Assembly (NCBI RefSeq): GCF_000497045.1
Contig: NW_015961970.1
Location: 1,889,706 to 1,953,705 of the forward strand
Reading direction: 5' to 3'
DNA length: 64,000 bases
Origin: Kalmanozyma brasiliensis GHG001
Taxonomy: Eukaryota; Basidiomycota; Ustilaginomycetes; Ustilaginales
Notes under the pieces: generated by a model
What the model was told of the DNA's origin: nothing
Database searches by the model: none
What the model saw: the letters and a program-made list of their open reading frames with translations, nothing else
Translations under genes and position numbers: made by a program
Shown here: piece by piece, positions 51,929 through 60,298 of the stretch
Layout: each line of letters begins with the position of its first letter
How positions within the stretch are numbered: the stretch's first letter is position 1

Positions 51929-54886
51929 ATGCAGGCCGAGCCTTCTCACACACCACACGCCGGCTTGGCTGCAAGTGGCGTCGTACCGGGACCATCCAAC
52001 CAGATCACATCACCCTACTTGGCTGCGGCACCAGCTGGCCTCTTTGCGTCCCCATCTCAGTCTGCGCTCTTTGACCCATCGAATCAGACCCAGTCTCAGC
52101 ACCCTCAGCACCAGCAGCCTCAGTCTGCATTCGCTCATCCCAGCGGCTCCTTCCAGCATCCTGCTGCTTCACCTCAGGACGCTGTCTACCGCGTACCTGC
52201 CGTTCCACGCTCGGCGCATTTGGTCGACTACAGCAACTCGTACCCACAGCTCGACTCGCACATGCAGCCTCAACAGCCACCCCATTCGGTGCCATACAAC
52301 CAGCACCTCTACGCATCCACCTCCTACTCGGCATTGGCTGGTCCAAACCCTGTGGCTGGATTTGCACCCGAGCTTTCACCGCACGCATACACGCACTCCG
52401 ACTTGGCCATGATGCAGCAGTCCAACATGGGCGTCCCTATGATGCGATACGGCTCTTTTGCCATGGCTGGCGACGACATGTCGCGAGCAAGCTCTTCCGG
52501 CACTCCCGGTCCCATGACGCAGCAGGACATCGACAACCTGCTTGCCATGTCGCGCGCGCAGGCAGGCACTTTTGGCGACGTCACTGCATTCCCTTGCACC
52601 TATTGCGACAAGGTATATACCGGCAAGCATGCACGCAGCATCTGGCGTCGTCATCTTCAGGACAAGCACAACATTCCCCTCAGCGCTCAGCCTCGCCGCA
52701 CACGCTGGGATGGCGACGTGAACCGTCCCAAGAATGCAGAGGAGCGTCGTGCGCGGATGCTCGAGAGCAAACGTCGATGGGCCCGGAAGAAGCGTCTGCA
52801 AGAGAAGCAAGCCGCTATGGGTGGCACTCCTCTGCCGGACGACTCGGATGACGAAGGCGGTGATGACGGCGACGACAGCGCCGATGCCGATGTTTCGAGC
52901 ATGTCGATGAGCTTCTCGCGCAGCACCAATGGCGACGACTCTCTGTCGATGCCTCAAGGCCAAGCTGAGGCCAACAGGAGAGCTTCCATGACTGCGCAAT
53001 GGGAGGTGTCCCCTCATGCTCAGTTCTTTGCTTCTCAAGACGGATCTGGACGTCCTGTCAAGCGACAGGCACTGGGCCCTTCGACCGCACATAACGTCTC
53101 TGGTCCCAGCTCGATGCCGATGCAATACCCAATGCAGCCTCAGGCGGCTCCATTCGGCGCTCAGGAGATGGGCCCTGGCGGCCTCCCTTACTCGAGCTCC
53201 CCAATGCGTCGAGGCGGACTCCCTCTCGCTTCTATGCCGCAGCAAGGTACGAACTTGGCCATCCCTTCCAATGCCAATGCGAGCTTCAGCTCCAACAGCA
53301 GCGACTATTCGCAGCCTGGCTCCGCCAGCTTCTTCAATGACAGCTTTGCCGGCAACATCAGCAGCGCCGGCAGCGACACTGCCAACACTTCGATCGACGC
53401 ACCCGCCACCACTTGGCCTGCACTGCCTCCGCTCGACGGTCCCACGGACAAGGCTGCGATCGCTCAAACTGTAGAAGGTGTCGCGTCGGCGGACGCACAG
53501 CCTCGCGCGCCCAAGGGTGACACCCGTGACGCCGCGATTCAGCTGTTGGCGCTTCGCTCCGGATCCAACTCGCCTGCCGATGACCGCGAGATGAGCCTGA
53601 AGCGGAGGGACGCGATCGAGGACGCGCCTTGGAGCTCGACGCCGAGCCGAGGCAAGGTCGCCTCTGCGCACGCAGCTCTCAATGCTCTCTCGTGCTCGTC
53701 GACCGCCGACGGTGGCCGCAAGGCTGGTGCGCTGGACGATCTGGCACTCAGCCCTTCGCCCGTCTCCCGCGCGCTGGCCTCGGGCGCCAACTCGGTGCGT
53801 GCCATGCCCGTCACCACACCTGGCCCGGCCAATCGCGCAGGCGACAACCCCTTCAGCCTGGACAAGCACAAGATCTCGCCTTACGAAGGTCGACGCAAGC
53901 TCAGCTACTCTGGCGCTCCCGCCTCGCCCACCACTTCGCCGACGCATCTCACCTTCAACGCGAGCAAGGGTGTTGCTGCTGCTGGCACCGCTTCGACCGC
54001 CGCGCTGGGAGTCAAGCTTGCGCCGCTGGTCAGCACGCCCATCCGCCCATCCCAGGGGGCTGTCGCCGACGAGGTCGCAGAGCGCATCAAAGCCGAAGGT
54101 CTACCACCCCTCCTCGCGTCGACCAAGAAGACTGGCGGTGCACCGATCATGTCGACTCCATTCTCGAAGCCCATGTCTGGTCTAGGCTACTCTGCTTTGC
54201 GCCACGGCACCGCTACCGCCGCTTCCACCGCACACATGGCCAACCTCGCCAGCGCCAAGCGTCCCACACCCTCCCGTCACCGATCCGACGACCAATTCAG
54301 CTCGCCGCAGCACCTCAATCTCACCGAGTCGCTCGGGTTGGCACCACACTCGATCTCGCGCACCTCGTCGTACGCCGGCTACGGCTCGTCGCTCGGTCTC
54401 ACGCCCAGTGTGGCGCACATGACGGGCGGGTTGATTTCGGGTACGCCGTTCCATTCTGGCCTGGGGGCGTTGAGTGGGCTGGGTGGGTTTACACCGTTGT
54501 CTACGGCAAAGGGTGCGGGTTTCTGGCCCGAGTCGTCGCGCAAGTCGGGACTTCTGAGCGCGGGCGTGGTGGGAAACTCGCCGACGGTTTACAAGAGCTC
54601 GCAGACTTCTGTGCGCAGTGGTGGTGCGAGCAGGCCTAAGAGTCGGACGGCCAGCCCGGCGCTCGGTGGCAAGGGGGATATTTTCGATGCGGACTATAGG
54701 AAGGAGGGCCCGAGCAGCGACGACACGTTCGACGATGACGATGACGAGAATGCGATCGGTGCGCTGGATACGCCTAGTCGACCGGCGGCGATGAGGGGGT
54801 TGGCGAGGACCAAGAGCGCCAAGGAGCAGCAGATGGGTTCGACTGCCAAGAGGTCCCCCTTGCGAGGCATTCGGGTCAACCAGTAG
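51929..54886 (+). CDS. Single C2H2 zinc-finger protein, probable regulator
   Basis: 985 residues. A Gln/Pro/Ser-rich N-terminus of about 220 residues leads to one C2H2 finger (CTYCDKVYTGKHARSIWRRH, about 222-247), then DKHNIPLSAQPRRTRWDGD and a very basic helix (RRARMLESKRRWARKKRLQE). The rest is disordered Ser/Pro/Ala-rich, with an acidic run (DDSDDEGGDDGDDSADAD) and TP/SP sites that look like kinase targets (for example STPIRPS, STPFSKP, SGTPFHS). The finger plus basic extension suggests DNA binding. The finger block is familiar from other basidiomycete proteins, but I do not recognise a named regulator. An in-frame GTG at 51902 opens the frame earlier; the first ATG is at 51929. The gene has a long leader, as many regulators do. 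Confidence 0.78.
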   Translation: MQAEPSHTPHAGLAASGVVPGPSNQITSPYLAAAPAGLFASPSQSALFDPSNQTQSQHPQHQQPQSAFAHPSGSFQHPAASPQDAVYRVPAVPRSAHLVDYSNSYPQLDSHMQPQQPPHSVPYNQHLYASTSYSALAGPNPVAGFAPELSPHAYTHSDLAMMQQSNMGVPMMRYGSFAMAGDDMSRASSSGTPGPMTQQDIDNLLAMSRAQAGTFGDVTAFPCTYCDKVYTGKHARSIWRRHLQDKHNIPLSAQPRRTRWDGDVNRPKNAEERRARMLESKRRWARKKRLQEKQAAMGGTPLPDDSDDEGGDDGDDSADADVSSMSMSFSRSTNGDDSLSMPQGQAEANRRASMTAQWEVSPHAQFFASQDGSGRPVKRQALGPSTAHNVSGPSSMPMQYPMQPQAAPFGAQEMGPGGLPYSSSPMRRGGLPLASMPQQGTNLAIPSNANASFSSNSSDYSQPGSASFFNDSFAGNISSAGSDTANTSIDAPATTWPALPPLDGPTDKAAIAQTVEGVASADAQPRAPKGDTRDAAIQLLALRSGSNSPADDREMSLKRRDAIEDAPWSSTPSRGKVASAHAALNALSCSSTADGGRKAGALDDLALSPSPVSRALASGANSVRAMPVTTPGPANRAGDNPFSLDKHKISPYEGRRKLSYSGAPASPTTSPTHLTFNASKGVAAAGTASTAALGVKLAPLVSTPIRPSQGAVADEVAERIKAEGLPPLLASTKKTGGAPIMSTPFSKPMSGLGYSALRHGTATAASTAHMANLASAKRPTPSRHRSDDQFSSPQHLNLTESLGLAPHSISRTSSYAGYGSSLGLTPSVAHMTGGLISGTPFHSGLGALSGLGGFTPLSTAKGAGFWPESSRKSGLLSAGVVGNSPTVYKSSQTSVRSGGASRPKSRTASPALGGKGDIFDADYRKEGPSSDDTFDDDDDENAIGALDTPSRPAAMRGLARTKSAKEQQMGSTAKRSPLRGIRVNQ

Positions 54887-55204
54887 GCGTCGATGTCACA
54901 TCACACACACACTTGCATCTCTCTGTATCTCAGTTTTGCTTCTGCATCCTTCTTTGGCACTCCTTCTCAGCCACGACGATTTGGTTCGAGGACGATCACG
55001 TGTATTTGTGCTATTCACCTAACTCTTTTTGCAACATTGCTGCTATTCGACCTGATCCTTCTGTGCGCGTGTGTTGTGCTGACTTTTTGCAGGGCGGGAC
55101 TTTTTTCGACCTGATCGGCACTCTGCGGCTGGTGTGCGGAGAGGGTGAGCAGGCTCCCTGCAATCCGCGTCGCTGTGTAGCTGCAAACCTGAGTGGGGCG
55201 AACT
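54887..55204. other. Intergenic between two convergent gene ends
   Basis: 318 bp holding both 3' ends. It is T/C-rich with several short T-runs, as expected of 3' processing signals. No gene is supported. Confidence 0.45.
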
Positions 55205-56832
55205 TTAGTGGCCGAGCTGTCGCGGCGCCGGTCGAAAGTATTTGCAAAAAAGCTTGTCGAGGTCGTACCACATTTTGTCGCGCATGTTGGGGGTGGGGCA
55301 GGTGGTGGAGGTGTGCGGCCACGAGTGGGCAAAGTCCGTGGTGGCGTTGGTGATTTTGATGGTGATGGTGTTGCTGTTTTGCGAGAAAAAGGGAATGTGT
55401 TCAGCAACGATGAAGAGAGGGGAGAGGAGGGGGGGGGGGGGGNNNNNNNNNNNNNNNNNNNNNNNNCCTGGGCTTGTGTGGGGGCGAGAGGCTGAACAGG
55501 GGACTCGTTGTCCGTCATCCGAGTGGTGTTGGTCGTTCGACGCTCGACAAGCGCCTGACTTGTGACCGTCACCTCCTCGTCCTCGTCAGAGGAGCAGTCG
55601 ACGATCTCAACAGCGCGTCTGTTCGTCGATCCGGTCGAAGGAAGCGGTGCGTTAGGCTGGCGAACGGGACCGCTGACCGCGCTTCCCTGGGCAGCTCTCT
55701 CGGTGATGTCCTGCTGCGATGGGATGTCTACCGTGACCACATCGTGAATCTCGCGACGCGATCCTGGGATGGTGCGAAGGGCGTTCAAGCCCGGATGAGC
55801 AGCAGCAGCAACCGAGTCGTGTCGAGAAGCGCGACTGTATGGCGTCGTATCGCGCAGTCGACGAGCGGCGTGCAGTGCCAGCTGCGGCACTGGGGTTGGT
55901 GTGCGGGCGGACAGACCGGTCTGGCGTCGAACAGGGGTGTTCGCACGGACGACAGAGGTGGCGCGATTGCGACCGGATGTGAGAGCGCGAGAAGCCGATC
56001 TCACCATGCTTGACGTGGGTGCGATGGAGCCAGGTCGAGGAGCAATGGAGCCGCTTCGACCAGACGGGGTGCGCGATCGAGCCGTGGTAGGCGTCGAGCT
56101 GCGGTGGACGAGGGGGGTCTTGGAACGTGCTCTGGCGGAGACAGCGGTACTTGCAGCGGCAGTGGGACTGGAAGTCGTAGGGATAGCGAGCGAAGGATGA
56201 GCTGACTCGATTTTTACCACGGACATGCTGCCGACGCGATTGACGCCCATCACGCACACCTCGTCGCCATCGCTGGTGCCGAGGCTGACGGTGGGCGCTT
56301 CGGTCTTGACTGCGATCGTCTGCTCCGTCGAAGCGATGGAAGCTGTGGAGCTAGCCCTCGTGGTGTCGGTGTTGCCAGTGGCGGAGACGCGCGGGGAAAA
56401 GTTTCTGCTCGAAGCGCCAGACTGACCTCTGGCCACTGCTGCGCGAAACCGCTGCATGATGCCGAGGCTGTTGGAAGGGCGCTGCGTACGCTCCTCGGGC
56501 GAGCTATCGCCGGCTGCGCCCCTGAACAGAGGCTGCAGTTCACATACAACGTTACTTTATCAGTGACGCAATCTTGATGTGCGAAGGTGAGAAAGTGAGG
56601 GACTTACGAGAACATCACCATGCGTAGCGGTGCGGACAGGCGTAGGCGTCAGCGGGCTCACCGCAGCAGGACCAACGATACGGATCCCCTGTTTCGCGGG
56701 CAGCGAGGAGGCCGGCGACGTAGCTGGCGTGCTAGGCGCCGTGAAAAAGGCGGAAGAGACGGTCGAGGAGGAGGACGTGGACGACGATGGGGTGGATGGC
56801 GGGGGCGTGCATAGTTCGATGATTTGCGCCAT
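55205..56832 (-). CDS. Unrecognised Ser/Pro/Thr-rich protein, two exons, interrupted by an assembly gap
   Basis: Exon 1 is 56608-56832 (ATG at 56832, MAQIIELCTPPPSTPSSSTS, 75 codons). The intron has donor GTAAGT and acceptor CTGCAG. Exon 2 starts at 56532 (PLFRGAAGDSSPEERTQRP) and runs into Ns at 55443-55466. Most of the protein is low-complexity Ser/Thr/Arg/Pro with TP and SP sites (TPSGRSGS, TPVRRQTG, TPVPQLA) and an acidic patch (DCSSDEDEEVTV). Beyond the gap, one frame gives a plausible protein end: SPLFIVAEHIPFFSQNSN, later MRDKMWYDLDKLFCKYF, with a stop at 55205. Other frames look random. At least 508 codons exist outside the gap. No family is recognised. Confidence in the gene is fair; in the exact C-terminus, lower. 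Confidence 0.62.
55443..55466. other. Assembly gap (24 N) beside a 14-G homopolymer
   Basis: Twenty-four Ns directly follow 14 consecutive G at 55429-55442, inside exon 2 of the unrecognised gene. Low-complexity sequence or poor coverage probably caused it. The number of Ns may not be the true length. Confidence 0.95.
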
Positions 56833-57263
56833 CTTGTCGCGAAGAGAGGGTGGTGACAAACGAGCGTGATCGTGTGAACTCTCGATCTCTTCAAGTAGTC
56901 GAAAGCGCGAGCTGATGTGAAGTATGTGATGGAACGAGACGTGAAACGGAAAGTGAGGCCTTAAGTACCTTTCATGATCCTGTGTGTCAACGGAGCTCAG
57001 CGTGTCAGCGGACGACTTGACAAAGCATTGCTCTCCCTGCTCAGCATGCAGACATGGTCAACCCGCTCAAAGCGTTCGAACGTGAAGACTGGCGGAGAGC
57101 GAAGATCCCGCACACAAGCTTTGTCTCCAGTGATGGTGATGGGCGCTGTGCGGACGTCACCTATCGACATGAGGACTCGCATCCGCCCCCATTCTCAACT
57201 GGACACAACGTTATTGGACGCAATCAGCTTCGCAACGATCAATGCAATGCATTCAAGTGCAGC
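56833..57263. other. Intergenic: OXR1 3' flank and promoter of the gapped gene
   Basis: About 430 bp between two minus-strand genes. No TATA box, repeat or gene is supported. Confidence 0.45.
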
Positions 57264-59558
57264 CTAGTCAATGCCCACAGCCCAAACCTCCAGTCCATAG
57301 CACTCGAACCTTCCCTCGCCCTCCTTCCTCCCCTCGCCCCTCGCCTTCCCATCACACAGAATCTCATTATCAAACGCCGGGCAACACGAGCTGACCCCCT
57401 TCTCCAAGTTCCCATCCACCCACAACCCAAACTTTCCCTCCCCACCCCCGACACTGAGGAACGTCGACTCGGACAGAACCATATAATCGTTCCTCCCCGT
57501 CCACTTGTACTGCTCCACCCCTCCCTCTTCACCTCCCTTCCCCACAGTCGTTTTCCAGAGAAAACACTCGCCGGACCCATAGTAGTGCTGCTGCGGTCGC
57601 AGCTTTTCGTTGACGAACGCACCAAAGACGTTATCGCCCTCGTCCTTGAGGGCGATGATGAGGCCTGCGTCGGAGATGCTGCTGAGACCGCCGCCGACGT
57701 GCATCCGCGAAGAGCGGGTGCCCATGGCCTGTTGGGTCTCGCGCGAGGCTCCGCGCAACCAGCCTTCAGCTGCCTCGTCGGTGTCGGTGTTGCCTGTGAC
57801 CGTGTCGGATACGGAGCGCTTGATCTTGGTTGGGTCAAGTCCGGAGGAGACACGATGGTAGAGTGTCTGGAGAGAGATGCCGTGCTGGTCGAGCGAGTAG
57901 AGCAGACTCCATCGCTTACCCAGCTGCAGGCGCGGTGGGAGCAGCGCTTGCAGGCGCGAGGCGTGGAACGGCTCAATGACCGATTCTGTCTCGTCGCGCC
58001 GGTTGGAGAGGGTGACCGGAATCGCACGCTTTTCTTTTTCGTCGAGCGTCCACTGGCCCGTGTTCCATTTGCGCGTCGAAGTCGTGTCAAAGCCGGGGGC
58101 ACCTGAGATGGGAGCAGTCGAGGAATGAATTGGTGCACGACGGAGAGTGCCACTCGAACTCGCGGACGAAGTGGATGCACTGCCGGCAGCAGGGGCGAAC
58201 AGGTCCCTGGCGCGGAGCGGCGCTGTGCTCGACGAGCCGGAGGATGGCGCTGCTGCACCGGCGGAGAAGCCGGACGATGTTGCGCCAGAAGAGGATCCGA
58301 AGGGTGTTTCTTGGCTGTAGTCCCATGCATGTGGCAGGGTCCCTCGTCGATTTGAGCCTGAGCTGCGTCTGCGGACGCCTGCGCGATTCTGACTGTCGCC
58401 TGGCTGTTCAGGGGCGTCGCTAGCGATGATCAGCCCACCACCTGGGTTCGAGTCCGCTGCGCCATGCTTGGAGGAACTGCCGCCCTGCTCGGCTTCATCC
58501 TCCGGCACGATGAAGTCACTAGCGCTGGGCAAGTGACTCGCGATCTCGCTCTGAATACCTCGCAGTGTCGTCCATGTCTTTCGGATACTACCCGTCCAGC
58601 TGGACGGTGAAGCAGGCGAGAAGGAGCTCGAGCCAGATTCTCGTTTCTGTTCTGCTGACCTAGACTGCGGGTCTGTTGCATTGTTGCTGCTGATGGGCTT
58701 CGGAGCCGTCAGGCCGAAATACGAGTCGTTGCGCTTAGATGGGGACCTAGGCATGGGACTGATGCGTGCGTCGTGCATGCTTTCGAGCTGATCTGGCTCG
58801 AGGACCAGCGGGCTTGACTTGCCCAAGGCGGCCTGGGGCGCTCGCTCAAAGCGGGAGAAGAAGTCGTCGTTGGCAGTGTCAGAAGCATCCTTCTGCTGCT
58901 GTTGCTGTTTCCTTTGCTCGAGCCTTTTCTCCACGCCGCGAAGGTCGATGACAGGCGGAGATGGACCACGGTTTGGGTTGGTGGCGACCTCGAAGGCGTC
59001 GAAGAAGGCGTCATCTGCAGGGTTGAGCGCCTGACCTGTTGGCGCTTTTGACGAAGATGATGGTTGCTGCTGCTGAGTCGGGAGAGTGTGTGCGGCCAAG
59101 AAGGAGCTCCAATCTGCCCATTCCGATGAGGCGCCCGTTCCGCTGACTTTGCGGCCCGCCATGGGCCTGCTGACCGTTGACGGGCTCGTCGACGTCGGCT
59201 GAGCCGCTTGCGCTGCGGCTACTGTCGTGGCATCCGAGCTTGCGAAGTGGTACTCTGCGGGCGAGAAGCCGGCGACCATGTCTGCTTCTGTCCAGTCCTC
59301 GGCGTCTTCGTCGTCGATGCGATGTGGAGGCAATGAGGATGGGCCAGCACGGCTGTTGGTCGGCGAGCCAACTTGAACAGCTGAGGATGACGCTCGACCA
59401 TCGAGAGGCTCGGAAAGCTCCTGGTCGAAGTCAGAGGGGAAGGCGGACGAAGAATCGACAAAGGAGCCAAAGCCGTCCGATTCAGCTTTGGCGTGCCCCG
59501 ATGGTTCGGAGACGGAGCCTCCGCCTCGCCGGCGCAGCGAGGACTCAGGCGACGCCAT
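57264..59558 (-). CDS. OXR1: TLDc-domain oxidation-resistance protein (Oxr1 type)
   Basis: 764 residues. Oxr1/TLDc proteins protect against oxidative stress and bind the V-ATPase, promoting its disassembly in yeast. The TLDc domain fills about 524-764: HASRLQALLPPRLQLGKRWS, LLYSLDQHGISLQTLYHRV, SDAGLIIALKDEGDNVFGAF, YYGSGECFLWKT, GKFGLWVDGNLEKGVSS and the terminal CYGLEVWAVG. The N-terminal about 500 residues are disordered, Ser/Pro-rich, with repeated short acidic/aromatic motifs (FGSFVDS, DDAFFDAFEVA, NDDFFSRFE) that resemble endocytic adaptor-binding peptides. A longer N-terminus than yeast Oxr1 (273 residues) is seen in other basidiomycetes. The first ATG is at 59558; no intron was found. 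Confidence 0.9.
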   Translation of the reverse strand: MASPESSLRRRGGGSVSEPSGHAKAESDGFGSFVDSSSAFPSDFDQELSEPLDGRASSSAVQVGSPTNSRAGPSSLPPHRIDDEDAEDWTEADMVAGFSPAEYHFASSDATTVAAAQAAQPTSTSPSTVSRPMAGRKVSGTGASSEWADWSSFLAAHTLPTQQQQPSSSSKAPTGQALNPADDAFFDAFEVATNPNRGPSPPVIDLRGVEKRLEQRKQQQQQKDASDTANDDFFSRFERAPQAALGKSSPLVLEPDQLESMHDARISPMPRSPSKRNDSYFGLTAPKPISSNNATDPQSRSAEQKRESGSSSFSPASPSSWTGSIRKTWTTLRGIQSEIASHLPSASDFIVPEDEAEQGGSSSKHGAADSNPGGGLIIASDAPEQPGDSQNRAGVRRRSSGSNRRGTLPHAWDYSQETPFGSSSGATSSGFSAGAAAPSSGSSSTAPLRARDLFAPAAGSASTSSASSSGTLRRAPIHSSTAPISGAPGFDTTSTRKWNTGQWTLDEKEKRAIPVTLSNRRDETESVIEPFHASRLQALLPPRLQLGKRWSLLYSLDQHGISLQTLYHRVSSGLDPTKIKRSVSDTVTGNTDTDEAAEGWLRGASRETQQAMGTRSSRMHVGGGLSSISDAGLIIALKDEGDNVFGAFVNEKLRPQQHYYGSGECFLWKTTVGKGGEEGGVEQYKWTGRNDYMVLSESTFLSVGGGEGKFGLWVDGNLEKGVSSCCPAFDNEILCDGKARGEGRKEGEGRFECYGLEVWAVGID

Positions 59559-60298
59559 TGCTGCTGAGATCGTCCGCTGTGAAAGGTGTGCTGCTTTACG
59601 GACTCATTCCTCGCCGATCTGAAGAAGGAGAGCGGCGCTTCGGTAGCTGTGTGTGCTGTCGATGCGTTGTCGAGTTGCCGGCGGCTCAGCGTCCGAAGAT
59701 AGGTGATCGTTATAGTTGAGGTGATCTCGACGAGCTTGGAAGCTTCCGAGGCGATTGTCAAAGGCCAGCTTTAGCTGTGGTTGTAGTGTGGCGGTCTTGT
59801 TGGGAAGATGTGAAGGCGGAGAGGGTCCACCGTTGTCACACAGCTTGGGAACATGATGTGTCACTTTCAAAGTTGCGGCCGTGCGAAAAATTGAGGGTGT
59901 GTGCGAGCTTTGTTCTTGAATTTGGCGCGTCGGCACTCATGAAGCAGAGCCTCGGCACCACCAACTCGGTCTGTGCGCGTCACCTCGCATTGCGCTCTTT
60001 TGGCTCACTTCATTACCTACACAGCCTTCGTCTCATCCTGCGACATGAAATCGGGTCCCTCAGCCACAGATGAGACTGTCAGACGATCACAGACAAGAAG
60101 CTGCGCTGGTGAGCCAATGACGGTGTTGTTACAAGTAAGCCCGGTGGTACCCTAAACGAGAGTGAGAAGATTAAAGCGACAGTGTGAATGGAGCAAATGC
60201 GACGACTGTCGCAAGGGGACGTCAAGTCGAGCAAAAGAGAGCGGTTGATGAAAACGAATGTGAGTGTTGCATGGCTTGCGTGCCAGCGTGATATCGAA
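59559..60298. other. Intergenic: OXR1 promoter and RhoGEF 3' flank
   Basis: About 740 bp between two minus-strand genes in tandem. It should contain the OXR1 promoter and the RhoGEF 3' end. No supportable gene or TATA box was seen. Confidence 0.45.

Noticed and set aside
58444..58455. GGGTTCGAGTCC, a tRNA B-box-like sequence
   Set aside because: It lies inside the OXR1 coding region (encoding part of ADSNPGGG), with no matching A box or acceptor stem nearby.
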